Below are positions 24,573 through 33,064 of a stretch of 64,000 bases of DNA, in pieces. Both the position numbers and the translations under genes were made by a program. The notes beneath the pieces were generated by a model that was not told the DNA's origin, did no database searches, and saw nothing but the letters and a program-made list of their open reading frames with translations. The DNA comes from Flavicella sp964230805. Its GTDB lineage: Bacteria; Bacteroidota; Bacteroidia; Flavobacteriales; Flavobacteriaceae. The DNA is taken from assembly GCA_964230805.1 (NCBI GenBank), contig CAXRIA010000028.1, positions 1 to 64,000 of the forward strand. Direction: 5' to 3'. Positions within the stretch are counted from its first letter, which is position 1. Each line of letters starts with the position of its first letter.

Positions 24573-26450
24573 ATGAGTTTATTTACAGAAACATATGATG
24601 TAATTGTTGTGGGTGGTGGCCATGCAGGTTCAGAAGCTGCGGCAGCCAGCGCAAATATGGGTGCTAAAACATTGTTGGTGACGATGAGTTTACAGAACAT
24701 TGCACAAATGAGTTGCAATCCGGCAATGGGAGGTATCGCAAAAGGACAAATTGTTCGAGAAATTGATGCGTTGGGAGGTTATAGCGGTATTGTGACTGAC
24801 GAAACGGCGATTCAATTCAAAATGCTCAACAAGAGCAAAGGCCCTGCCATGTGGAGCCCGCGCGCCCAAAGTGATAGAATGCGATTTGCTGAGAAATGGC
24901 GTACGATGCTGGAGCAAACCGAGAATCTAGATTTTTACCAAGACATGGTTCGTGGGCTGTGTATTGAGAAGAACCAAATCAAAGGAATCAAAACGGCATT
25001 GGGTTTTGAGATCAAAGCCAAAACAGTGATCATTACCGCCGGGACATTTTTGAACGGGTTGATTCATATTGGTGAAAAGACGTTTGGAGGAGGTCGTGCC
25101 GGGGAAAGTGCTTCCACAGGAATTACCGAAGATCTGGTTAAAGTAGGTTTTGAGGCCGGTCGAATGAAAACGGGTACACCTCCTCGTGTAGATGCTCGAT
25201 CTTTGGACTTTTCAAAAATGATCGAACAACCAGGCGACGAAGCCCCTGAAAAATTTTCTTATTTGCCCGCTACAAAAACATTGCATGAACAACGTTCGTG
25301 TTACATGTCTTATACCTCTCAGGAAGTGCATGAATTGCTGCGTTCAGGTTTTGACAGGTCCCCTATGTTTAATGGTCGAATTCAAAGCACAGGTCCAAGG
25401 TATTGCCCTTCGATTGAAGATAAAATTGATCGCTTTGCCGCTAAAGACAAGCACCAGATTTTTGTGGAACCGGAAGGTTGGGATACGACCGAAATCTATG
25501 TGAATGGATTTTCTACCTCTTTGCCCGAAGATGTTCAGGACAAAGCGCTGAGGAAAGTGGCAGGTTTTGAAAATGTAAAATTTTTGCGTTTTGGTTATGC
25601 GATTGAGTACGATTTTTTTCAGCCGACTCAATTGAAACACAGTTTGGAAACCAAGTTGATAGAGAATCTGTTTTTTGCAGGTCAGATTAACGGGACGACG
25701 GGCTATGAGGAAGCGGCGGCCCAAGGGTTAATGGCTGGAATCAATGCGGCTTTGAAAGTACAAAAGAAAGAGCCTTTCGTGTTAAAAAGACACGAAGCTT
25801 ATATCGGGGTTTTGATTGATGATTTGATTACGAAAGGTACCGAAGAGCCCTATCGTATGTTCACTTCGCGTGCAGAGTATCGAACCTTGCTGCGTCAAGA
25901 CAATGCGGACTTACGATTAACACCAAGAGCGTATGAACTAGGTATTGCGTCTCAAGAGCGTTTGGATCGTGTGAAAGAAAAACAAAAGAAAACAGACCTC
26001 TTTGTGGCGTTCTTAAAAGAAACAAGTGTCCGACATGAAGACGTCAATCCTATTTTGGAGGCCAAAAATTCTGCCCCAATTAACCAGTCGATGAAAATGT
26101 TTAAATTGGCAGCGCGTCCCCAATTGACTTTTGAGGATGTGAAAAAATTTCCAAAAGTGGCGGAATTTATTGCGGAAAACCAAATTGATAGAGAAGTGGT
26201 CGAACAAACAGAAATTCACGTAAAATATGCCGGGTATATTGACAAAGAAAAGAGAAATGCAGACAAGCTTACGCGTTTGGAAAATGTGGCGATTCCAGAA
26301 AATTTTGATTACGCAAAATTGAAATCTTTGTCCACGGAAGCCCGTCAAAAATTAACCAAAATCAAACCGGTTACGATCTCACAAGCGAGCAGAATTAGCG
26401 GTGTTTCTCCGAGTGATGTGTCCGTACTGTTGGTGTACATGGGTAGGTAA
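24573..26450 (+). CDS. mnmG: tRNA uridine-5-carboxymethylaminomethyl modification enzyme MnmG (GidA)
   Basis: 625 residues, the normal length. With MnmE it modifies U34 of certain tRNAs using FAD. Seen: the N-terminal FAD fold DVIVVGGGHAGSEAA (about 9-23), SCNPAMGGIAKGQIVREIDALGG, the C-terminal-half GQINGTTGYEEAAAQGLMAG and the tail segment ITISQASRISGVSPSD-like. The gene is classically origin-proximal in bacteria (gid, glucose-inhibited division, next to oriC in E. coli). Here it is bracketed by two parS-like sites, in keeping with an origin-proximal position. Confidence 0.97.
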   Translation: MSLFTETYDVIVVGGGHAGSEAAAASANMGAKTLLVTMSLQNIAQMSCNPAMGGIAKGQIVREIDALGGYSGIVTDETAIQFKMLNKSKGPAMWSPRAQSDRMRFAEKWRTMLEQTENLDFYQDMVRGLCIEKNQIKGIKTALGFEIKAKTVIITAGTFLNGLIHIGEKTFGGGRAGESASTGITEDLVKVGFEAGRMKTGTPPRVDARSLDFSKMIEQPGDEAPEKFSYLPATKTLHEQRSCYMSYTSQEVHELLRSGFDRSPMFNGRIQSTGPRYCPSIEDKIDRFAAKDKHQIFVEPEGWDTTEIYVNGFSTSLPEDVQDKALRKVAGFENVKFLRFGYAIEYDFFQPTQLKHSLETKLIENLFFAGQINGTTGYEEAAAQGLMAGINAALKVQKKEPFVLKRHEAYIGVLIDDLITKGTEEPYRMFTSRAEYRTLLRQDNADLRLTPRAYELGIASQERLDRVKEKQKKTDLFVAFLKETSVRHEDVNPILEAKNSAPINQSMKMFKLAARPQLTFEDVKKFPKVAEFIAENQIDREVVEQTEIHVKYAGYIDKEKRNADKLTRLENVAIPENFDYAKLKSLSTEARQKLTKIKPVTISQASRISGVSPSDVSVLLVYMGR

Positions 26451-26458
26451 AAAAACCG

Positions 26459-26474
26459 TGTTCCACGTGGAACA
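26459..26474. promoter_or_regulatory. parS-like ParB binding site 2
   Basis: TGTTCCACGTGGAACA is a perfect 16-bp palindrome fitting the parS consensus TGTTNCACGTGNAACA at every fixed position. It lies 9 bases after the mnmG stop codon. Confidence 0.88.
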
Positions 26475-26522
26475 ACAATATAAATTACATAGGACAATCT
26501 GTTTTTTTAGACCAAAAATGAT

Positions 26523-27437
26523 ATGACAGCCAGAGCAATCAATCAGCCTCCAAAGCCTTCTTCCTTTGAAACCTATGTTTCTTGTAAGGATTATCTTGTG
26601 TCTGACGAAAGATTCGATTTGTTATTAGATGACAACTTGGACCTTTTGTTGACCACACCGAAACCTGCAGCTAAAGACTTGGACAATTATTATCAGAACG
26701 ATGCTTATATTTCTCATACAGACGGCAATCATACATGGGTGGAAAAGCTCTACCAAAGGGTTAAAAGATACAGTTTGAAAAGAAAATTAAAATTGATCAA
26801 TTCTTTCAATACAGAGGGATTGAAAATTTTAGATATCGGTTGTGGTACTGGAGACTTTCTAAAAATTTGTTCGGAGAATGGTTGGCAAGTGAGCGGAGTA
26901 GAACCCAATGCAAAAGCAAGACATGCGAGCAAGATTAAATGTGCAAATGTTCAGGCGCGCTTTTACGATTCGCTAGAAGAATTAAAAAAAGCGTCGGGAT
27001 CATTTCTAAGCTATGATGTAATCACTTTATGGCATGTGTTAGAACATGTGCCTAATTTGGATCAGACCATTTTTGATTTGAAAAAATTACTGAGTCCTGA
27101 AGGTGTTTTGGTGGTGGCGGCTCCGAATTTTAAAAGCTATGACGCGGAATATTACCACAAGTATTGGGCAGCTTATGATGTGCCGAGGCATTTGTGGCAT
27201 TTTTCACAAACAGCCATTCGCAGATTGTTCTTTTTTCAAAGCATGGAAGTTGTGAAAACCCTACCCATGAAATTTGATGCCTTTTATGCCGCTCTTTTAA
27301 GTGAGCGAAACAAATGCCAAAAAAATAATTTTGTGAAAGCTTTTTGGGTGGGATGCAAGTCCAACTGGAAAGCAAAACGAACCGGAGAGTATTCTTCACT
27401 CATCTATGTCATCAAAAACGCAAAAAAATGGTTTTAA
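26523..27437 (+). CDS. Class I SAM-dependent methyltransferase
   Basis: 304 residues. The Rossmann-type SAM-binding motif I is LDIGCGTGDF (103-112), followed by GVEPNAKARHASK (motif II) and the post-motif YDVITLWHVLEHVPN. The N-terminus, with DYLVSDERFDLLL and YYQNDAYISH, is typical of Bacteroidota proteins annotated as UbiE/Coq3-like methyltransferases, but the acceptor is unknown. It follows the second parS-like site and mnmG on the same strand, and converges on holB. Confidence 0.87.
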   Translation: MTARAINQPPKPSSFETYVSCKDYLVSDERFDLLLDDNLDLLLTTPKPAAKDLDNYYQNDAYISHTDGNHTWVEKLYQRVKRYSLKRKLKLINSFNTEGLKILDIGCGTGDFLKICSENGWQVSGVEPNAKARHASKIKCANVQARFYDSLEELKKASGSFLSYDVITLWHVLEHVPNLDQTIFDLKKLLSPEGVLVVAAPNFKSYDAEYYHKYWAAYDVPRHLWHFSQTAIRRLFFFQSMEVVKTLPMKFDAFYAALLSERNKCQKNNFVKAFWVGCKSNWKAKRTGEYSSLIYVIKNAKKWF

Positions 27438-27650
27438 GCCGATTTAAGCCGTTTTTTTACATCGAACACATCAATCTTTAAGTCTTTTTTAAAAGAGCCT
27501 TAGATCAAAGATATGTCCTTCTATACGAATAGCTTTTTTCTATGTAAAAACAAAAAAGATATAAGTTTTAGTTATAGGTGTTTTTTGAAAAAAATAGGAA
27601 TCAGAACAAATCACTAAAATGGTTTGTTTTGTTCGAATTCGCTTGGATTT

Positions 27651-28790
27651 TTAAGTTTCTTTCGTGTGAAGTAGTTTGGTCAATTTTACGGAAAGATCCA
27701 ATAAAATTATTTTCGCATTGCCATTGCGTTCGATGTGATAGATCGCATCACTCACTTCTTTTTCTATTTCCAAAATATTACTGCCGTGAACAAACGGAGC
27801 AAATTTATGCAGATCAAAACTTTTGTCTTCTGGAACAAGGAACACCAATTCTTTTGCTTTGTAATTTTCGAGTAAGGCTTGTCGAAAGAATTGCAAACAG
27901 TAATGAAGAAATTGTTTTTGAGTTTCTCTTCCCGATTTGGCAATGGTGTCACTCCATTCGATTAAATTTTCTACCACGGCAGCATTTCCTTTTGCTTTGA
28001 AAGCAGTACGAATCCATAAGATAAACCACTTTTCAAAAATCAGGTCATTTGAGTCATGCCTCAACAAGTGTAAAGCTTTGTTGTAATTTCCTTCTGCTTG
28101 ATGTGCAATAGTAGAAGCTTCGGCAAGAAACGAATTCTCCTTTGTCATAAGTGCGTCGGCAATGTCTTTTTCACTCAAAACAGGAAAATGTAACAATTGG
28201 CAACGCGATAGAATGGTGTTGATGATTTGTTCCTCGTCCTCAGCAATTAAAATAAAAACAGTCTTTTCAGGGGGTTCTTCAAGAAGTTTCAGCAATTTGT
28301 TCGCAGCCGATGTATTCATTTTTTCGGCGTGCCAAATAATCATGACTTTAAAACCTCCTTCATAAGATTTTAACTGTAATGATTTTACAATTTGTTCGGC
28401 TTCATCTACGCCTATTTGTCCTTGCTTGTTTTCAATTCCGATGTGTTGAAACCAATTGAACAAATTTCCGTAAGGCTCGTTTTTGACAAAATTTCTCCAT
28501 TCTTCCAAAAATAAATTGCTGACCGGGTGTTTTTTTACTTTGCTATTTACAGCGACCGGAAAGGCAAAATGCAAATCAGGATGTGTCAGTTTCTCGCATT
28601 TGATATGACAAGAATTTTCATCTGTACTATTCGAACACAAAAGATAACGAGCATAGGCAATCGCAGTGGCTAAGGTACCACAGCCCTCTTTGCCGAGAAA
28701 TAATTGGGCATGCGGAATACGTCCGTTGTCGGCCGAGGATTTTAAATGATTGAGGATGTGCTGTTGTCCAATAATTTCGTCGAAGCGCAT
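27651..28790 (-). CDS. holB: DNA polymerase III delta' subunit-like protein
   Basis: 379 residues. The AAA+ clamp-loader layout is evident: the N-terminal FDEIIGQQHILNHLKSS, RIPHAQLFLGKEGCGTLATA (a P-loop-like segment with Thr at the Lys-Ser/Thr position altered), VMIIWHAEKMNTSAANKLLKLL and EEPPEKTVFILIAE, and the sensor ILSRCQLLHF. The P-loop lacks the standard GKT/S (GKEGCGTLA), so it is probably a non-hydrolysing delta' subunit. The start at 28790 is the conserved MRFDEIIGQ; a -7 element ends only 3 bases before it. The zinc-finger cysteines of some delta' proteins may be represented by CSNSTDENSCHIKC. Confidence 0.87.
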   Translation of the reverse strand: MRFDEIIGQQHILNHLKSSADNGRIPHAQLFLGKEGCGTLATAIAYARYLLCSNSTDENSCHIKCEKLTHPDLHFAFPVAVNSKVKKHPVSNLFLEEWRNFVKNEPYGNLFNWFQHIGIENKQGQIGVDEAEQIVKSLQLKSYEGGFKVMIIWHAEKMNTSAANKLLKLLEEPPEKTVFILIAEDEEQIINTILSRCQLLHFPVLSEKDIADALMTKENSFLAEASTIAHQAEGNYNKALHLLRHDSNDLIFEKWFILWIRTAFKAKGNAAVVENLIEWSDTIAKSGRETQKQFLHYCLQFFRQALLENYKAKELVFLVPEDKSFDLHKFAPFVHGSNILEIEKEVSDAIYHIERNGNAKIILLDLSVKLTKLLHTKET

Positions 28791-28793
28791 GTG

Positions 28794-28801
28794 CAAATAT
28801 A
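28794..28801 (-). promoter_or_regulatory. -7 element for holB
   Basis: Minus-strand TATATTTG, a perfect TAnnTTTG ending 3 bases before the conserved ATG at 28790, implying a leaderless mRNA. Confidence 0.6.
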
Positions 28802-28966
28802 CAATTTCAGAATTATCAAAACCTGCGAACATTCCAAAACCCATTTAATTTTTTGACCGCGCATGATGATCAAGCGAATACTCCATTGTGCCCATCTCAT
28901 TGCGCATCAAAAAGGACCTCAAAGAGCTTACAAAAACGTTGTAGTAGCTTTTGAATAAAAATGAAA

Positions 28967-28994
28967 TTTGGACAGGTCAATTTTTTTATCTTTG
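28967..28994 (+). promoter_or_regulatory. Promoter of pgk
   Basis: TTTG (28967-28970), 16 bp, TATCTTTG (28987-28994), 24 bases before the ATG at 29019: a full Bacteroidota consensus promoter. Confidence 0.75.
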
Positions 28995-29018
28995 TGTCAA
29001 ACTTTAAGAATATTTATA

Positions 29019-30200
29019 ATGAAAACAATTAATGACATCCATTTTGGAGGAAAAAAAGCCTTAATTCGTGTAGATTTTAATGTGCCTTTGAATAAGGAAT
29101 TTCAAGTAACAGATATCACAAGAATCAAAGCAGCAAAACCGACCATTATCAAAGTTTTGGAAGATGGCGGAGCCGCCGTATTAATGTCACATTTGGGACG
29201 TCCAAAAGGAGTTGAAGCAAAGTTTTCATTGGGACATATCGTTGAAAAGGTGAGCGAAGTACTTGGTGTACAAGCAAAATTTGTTGACAGTTGTGTAGGT
29301 GCTGAAGCGGAAGCAGCGGTTGCTTCCTTGAAACCAGGTGAGGTTTTGATTTTAGAAAACTTGCGTTTTCACAAAGAAGAAACAGCCGGAGATTTGGCAT
29401 TTTCAGAGCAATTGTCAAAACTTGGTGATATCTACGTAAACGATGCTTTTGGAACAGCGCACAGAGCGCACGCATCCACGACAGTTGTGGCACAGTTTTT
29501 TGAAGAAAAAGCAGCTGGTTTTGTAATGGAAGCGGAGTTAGTCAATGCGGAAAAAGTGTTGACAGCAGGTGAAAAACCAGTGACTGCGATTATGGGCGGA
29601 GCGAAAGTTTCAGACAAATTATTGATCATAGAAAAATTATTGGACGTTGCGGATAATATCATCATCGGAGGAGGAATGTCTTATACATTTGCCAAAGCAC
29701 ATGGAGGAGAAATAGGAATGTCATTGTGTGAAGACGATAAGATAGCATATGTATTGGATTTGGAAAAAAAGGCAGCGGAAAAAGGTGTAAATCTTATTTT
29801 TCCAGTAGACACATTAATTGCGGACGACTTTTCAAACGAAGCCAATACGCAAGTGGTTAAAAAAGGAGCCATTCCCGCAGGATGGGAAGGTTTGGATATT
29901 GGACCTGCCTCGAGTGAATTGTTTGCAGAAACAGTGAAAAATTCCAAAACTGTTTTGTGGAACGGACCGATGGGTGTTTTTGAAATGGAAACATTTGAAA
30001 AAGGAACAGTAGCCATTGCCAATGCGGTAAAAGAAGCAACACAAAATGGAGCATTTTCATTGATTGGAGGAGGAGACTCAGCCTCTGCCATTAACAATTT
30101 AGGATTTGGGGATGATGTTTCCTATGTTTCAACAGGAGGTGGAGCTTTGCTAGAATATATGGAAGGAAAAGTACTGCCAGGAGTGGCTGCGATTTCATAA
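29019..30200 (+). CDS. pgk: Phosphoglycerate kinase
   Basis: 393 residues. It catalyses 1,3-bisphosphoglycerate + ADP to 3-phosphoglycerate + ATP in glycolysis. Clear signatures: KALIRVDFNVPLN (about 11-23), SHLGRPKG, ENLRFHKEE, VNDAFGTAHRAHAST, GGAKVSDKLLIIE, and the C-terminal GGGDSASAINNLG. The start at 29019 lies downstream of the promoter and matches the family; a longer frame to 28968 would overlap the -33 element. It stands alone between a promoter and a terminator. Confidence 0.97.
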   Translation: MKTINDIHFGGKKALIRVDFNVPLNKEFQVTDITRIKAAKPTIIKVLEDGGAAVLMSHLGRPKGVEAKFSLGHIVEKVSEVLGVQAKFVDSCVGAEAEAAVASLKPGEVLILENLRFHKEETAGDLAFSEQLSKLGDIYVNDAFGTAHRAHASTTVVAQFFEEKAAGFVMEAELVNAEKVLTAGEKPVTAIMGGAKVSDKLLIIEKLLDVADNIIIGGGMSYTFAKAHGGEIGMSLCEDDKIAYVLDLEKKAAEKGVNLIFPVDTLIADDFSNEANTQVVKKGAIPAGWEGLDIGPASSELFAETVKNSKTVLWNGPMGVFEMETFEKGTVAIANAVKEATQNGAFSLIGGGDSASAINNLGFGDDVSYVSTGGGALLEYMEGKVLPGVAAIS

Positions 30201-30221
30201 AGGATCAAGAAATATAAAATG

Positions 30222-30255
30222 AAAAACGCTTTTGAAATCTATCAAAAGCGTTTTT
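30222..30255 (+). terminator. Terminator of pgk
   Basis: AAAAACGCTTTTGA and TCAAAAGCGTTTTT form a 14-bp perfect stem with a 6-nt loop, 21 bases after the pgk stop. Confidence 0.92.
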
Positions 30256-30311
30256 GTATTTTTAAGACGGAAAGGATTTTCCAGGCATTTTGAAAAAGAC
30301 CAACAATTCAC

Positions 30312-30647
30312 ATGGTGGAAGCAAATTTTTTTGAAAAGTGTTATCAGGTAGCCAAACAGATTCCTTTTGGACGGGTGACAACCTACGGTGCCATTGCAAA
30401 ATATTTAGGCGCAGCGCGCTCGGCACGGATGGTTGGCTGGGCGATGAATGCATCGCACGGAAATAGTGAAATTCCAGCACACAGGGTGGTCAATAGAAAA
30501 GGCTTGCTAACGGGGAAGCATCATTTTCCTGGCAAAAATTTGATGCAACAGCTCTTGGAAAGTGAAGGAGCAATTATTGTGGAACATCAAATTCAGAATT
30601 TTCAGGAAATTTTTTGGGATCCATCAAAAGAATTGCAAGCTCATTGA
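30312..30647 (+). CDS. Alkyltransferase-like protein (ATL), MGMT fold without the catalytic cysteine
   Basis: 111 residues. The fold of the C-terminal DNA-binding domain of O6-alkylguanine-DNA alkyltransferase is visible: CYQVAKQIPFGRVTTYGAIAKYLG (helix-turn-helix region) and the active-site loop IPAHRVVNRKG. The normal PCHRV motif reads PAHRV here, so the alkyl-accepting Cys is Ala. Such ATL proteins bind O6-alkylguanine lesions without repairing them and hand them to nucleotide excision repair. It lies alone after the pgk terminator; the ATG is preceded by AT-rich sequence with no clear -7 element. Confidence 0.9.
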   Translation: MVEANFFEKCYQVAKQIPFGRVTTYGAIAKYLGAARSARMVGWAMNASHGNSEIPAHRVVNRKGLLTGKHHFPGKNLMQQLLESEGAIIVEHQIQNFQEIFWDPSKELQAH

Positions 30648-30724
30648 AAAATACACCATACAAACAAGCAATGTGCTTATTGAGAATAACTATAGATAAG
30701 GCTGGTTTTGTAAAGTTTTCATAG

Positions 30725-30732
30725 TACCTTTG
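30725..30732 (+). promoter_or_regulatory. -7 element for the mrp-nfu operon
   Basis: TACCTTTG, a TAnnTTTG match, 21 bases before the ATG at 30753; TTTG at 30707-30710 may be the -33 part, with short spacing. Confidence 0.5.
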
Positions 30733-30752
30733 TGGCGGAAAATTATGAGATT

Positions 30753-31892
30753 ATGAGTATTCAAAAGGAAGCGGTTCAAAAAGCTTTAGAACAGATAACA
30801 GCACCAGGCGAAGGAAAAAGTTTGGTAGAAAATAACAATGTGAAAAACATTGTTATATTTGGACAAGAAGTTGTGGTGGATGTGGCTATTAGCAACCCAA
30901 CTTTGCAAGCCAAGAAAAAAATAGAAGCGGAAATTTCAAAAACAATCCAAGAAAATGTTGCCAAAGAAGCACTTGTAAAAGTCAATGTAACAACGAAACC
31001 CAAACCTGTTGAGAACAAAAAGAATCCAAATGAAATAAAAGGAGAAAAACTCCCAGGAATACAAAATATCATTGCAATTGCCTCAGGAAAAGGAGGTGTT
31101 GGAAAATCTACCATTACCGCAAACACAGCGGTTACTTTGGCAAAAATGGGTTTCAAAGTCGGGGTTTTAGATGCAGATGTGTACGGTCCGTCCATGCACT
31201 TAATGTTTGACGTGGCACAAGAAAAGCCCATTTCTGTATACGTGAATGGGAGATCAAAAATGAAACCCATAGAAAATTATGGAATCAAATTGTTGTCATT
31301 AGGCTTTTTTACCAACCCAAACGAAGCCGTTATTTGGAGAGGTCCAATGGCTTCTAAAGCTCTGAATCAAATGATTTTTGATGCAGATTGGGGAGAGCTA
31401 GACTTTTTATTAATTGATTTGCCACCAGGAACAGGAGACATTCACCTTTCTATCGTTCAAGCATTGCCAATTACAGGGGCTGTAGTTGTGAGTACGCCAC
31501 AAAACATTGCACTAGCCGATGCAAAAAAAGGAGTGGCCATGTTTCAGCAGAAAAACATCAACGTGCCGGTTTTGGGAATTGTAGAAAACATGAGCTATTT
31601 TACGCCCGAAGAATTGCCTGAAAATAAATATTATATCTTTGGACAAGACGGAGCAAAAAATTTAGCGGAAGACATTCAAACAGAATTTTTAGGTGAAGTG
31701 CCCTTAGTACAAGGAATACGTGAGGCAGGTGATGTTGGACATCCCGTAGCCCTGCAAGAGAAAACACCTTTGGAAAAAGCGTTTCAGCAGCTGACAAGAA
31801 ACATCGTTTCGCAGTTGGTCAAACGAAATGAAAACTTACCGGCCACAGAAGTTGTAAAAATTACCACCATGAGTGGTTGTTCCACAAAATAG
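30753..31892 (+). CDS. mrp: Mrp/ApbC-type Fe-S cluster carrier ATPase
   Basis: 379 residues. It is a P-loop ATPase that binds and transfers [4Fe-4S] clusters. An N-terminal MIP18-like domain (about 1-80) is followed by the deviant Walker A motif SGKGGVGKST (111-120), the switch segment LDADVYGPSMH, and the ATPase core (LLIDLPPGTGDIHLS). The C-terminal region contains VENMSYFTP; the usual CxxC of this loop is not evident. The start at 30753 is preferred to an upstream GTG at 30732, which overlaps the -7 element. The adjacent Nfu-like gene (18 bases on) makes this an Fe-S assembly operon. Confidence 0.93.
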   Translation: MSIQKEAVQKALEQITAPGEGKSLVENNNVKNIVIFGQEVVVDVAISNPTLQAKKKIEAEISKTIQENVAKEALVKVNVTTKPKPVENKKNPNEIKGEKLPGIQNIIAIASGKGGVGKSTITANTAVTLAKMGFKVGVLDADVYGPSMHLMFDVAQEKPISVYVNGRSKMKPIENYGIKLLSLGFFTNPNEAVIWRGPMASKALNQMIFDADWGELDFLLIDLPPGTGDIHLSIVQALPITGAVVVSTPQNIALADAKKGVAMFQQKNINVPVLGIVENMSYFTPEELPENKYYIFGQDGAKNLAEDIQTEFLGEVPLVQGIREAGDVGHPVALQEKTPLEKAFQQLTRNIVSQLVKRNENLPATEVVKITTMSGCSTK

Positions 31893-31910
31893 AAAAACAA
31901 GGATTGAAAG

Positions 31911-32156
31911 ATGGAAAATCAAGAATTACATGACATTGTTGAAAAAGCATTGGAAGAGATACGACCGTTTTTAATTTCAGATGGTGGAAATATTTCACTG
32001 GTTTCAATAGAAGAAGACATTGTAAAAGTGAGGTTAGAAGGAGCTTGCGTAGGTTGTTCAATCAATCAAATGACACTTCGTAACGGTGTTGAGGCATCTA
32101 TCAAAAAACACGCACCTCAAATTAAAAAAGTCATCGATCTAAGTAGTTTGATGTAA
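31911..32156 (+). CDS. NifU C-terminal domain protein (Nfu-type Fe-S scaffold)
   Basis: 81 residues forming a single NifU_C domain. The conserved CxxC (C46-V-G-C49, in LEGACVGCSINQMTLRNGVE) can hold a [4Fe-4S] cluster. EEIRPFLISDGGNISLV is the usual domain start. It probably passes clusters to apoproteins, working with the Mrp-type carrier encoded 18 bases upstream, with which it should be co-transcribed. The SUF genes at 52.6-56.7 kb would supply the clusters. Confidence 0.93.
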   Translation: MENQELHDIVEKALEEIRPFLISDGGNISLVSIEEDIVKVRLEGACVGCSINQMTLRNGVEASIKKHAPQIKKVIDLSSLM

Positions 32157-32245
32157 TCATTTCACAAAAGTTTAACGAAAAAATCGTTGCGCTTTTTTTA
32201 TTTTTCAGTTGGTTATATTTCCTTTGAAGCCAAATTCAATTTCAA

Positions 32246-33016
32246 ATGGGCAAAATACGCTGTACCATAGCCATGTTCTTTTTTACAGCTTTGATTACCG
32301 CACAGACAGGTAGTGAGGTTTTCAAAAAAGGGGAACGGCTCAAATATAGAATTCACTATGGCATAATAAATGCAGGTTATGCGAGTTTTGAAGTGAATGA
32401 AAAAAATACGGAAAAAGATAGCTTGTATCATTTCAAAGGCAAAGGATGGACGACAGGCATGACCAATTGGTTTTTTCGCGTTCAAGATACGTATGAATCT
32501 TTTGTAGATAAAAAGTCGCAATTGCCAAGACACTTTAAAAGAAGAGTAGACGAGGGCGGATACGTTATTCGCAGAGACATCCATTTCAACCCGCAAAAAA
32601 AGACAGCCAAGATTGAGGATTTTAAGCACAAAACGGTCACCGAAGTACCCGTTGAAGAGGTGCACGACATGATCTCGGCAATTTATTATTTGAGAAATCA
32701 AAAGATAGAAGCGTTGAACATCGGTGAAAGTTTGGAGCTGAATATGTTTTTTGATGCTCAAACATTTCTTTTTAAATTGAAGTATTTGGGCACAGAAGTC
32801 TTGAAAACGAGATTTGGTAAAATAAAGTGTTTTAAATTTCGTCCTTTGGTTCAATCCGGAAGGGTCTTTAAAGAAGAGGAAAGCTTGACCATTTGGGTGT
32901 CGTCTGATAAAAATAGAATTCCAGTCAGAATCAAGGCCTCCCTAGCTGTTGGCGCTTTAAAAGTTGATTTGTATCAGTACAGAGGATTGTCCCACCCTTT
33001 TCGTGTAACTTTATAA
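32246..33016 (+). CDS. DUF3108-domain exported protein
   Basis: 256 residues with a signal peptide (MGKIRCTIAMFFFTALITAQ). The DUF3108 pattern is clear: FKKGERLKYRIHYGIINAGYASFEV near the start, KGWTTGMTNWFFRVQDTYESF in the middle, and RFGKIKCFKFRPLVQSGRVF near the end. This family is periplasmic and beta-rich; its function is not known to me. It lies 48 bases before the M23 gene and likely shares its transcript, so a role in the envelope is plausible. Confidence 0.88.
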   Translation: MGKIRCTIAMFFFTALITAQTGSEVFKKGERLKYRIHYGIINAGYASFEVNEKNTEKDSLYHFKGKGWTTGMTNWFFRVQDTYESFVDKKSQLPRHFKRRVDEGGYVIRRDIHFNPQKKTAKIEDFKHKTVTEVPVEEVHDMISAIYYLRNQKIEALNIGESLELNMFFDAQTFLFKLKYLGTEVLKTRFGKIKCFKFRPLVQSGRVFKEEESLTIWVSSDKNRIPVRIKASLAVGALKVDLYQYRGLSHPFRVTL

Positions 33017-33064
33017 GAAAAGTCGTAAATTCGCAGCTAGAAATTTTTAGAAATCCAAGAACCC

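Noticed and set aside
25344..25724. 126-residue reading frame antisense to mnmG
   Set aside because: It is a shadow of mnmG, whose frame has clear family motifs.
27431..27460. Repeated TTAAGCCG after the methyltransferase as a terminator
   Set aside because: The two copies are direct, not inverted, so no stem can form.
32213..32854. 213-residue reading frame antisense to the DUF3108 gene
   Set aside because: It is the complement of a well-supported gene, has no homology I recognise, and has no promoter-like motif.
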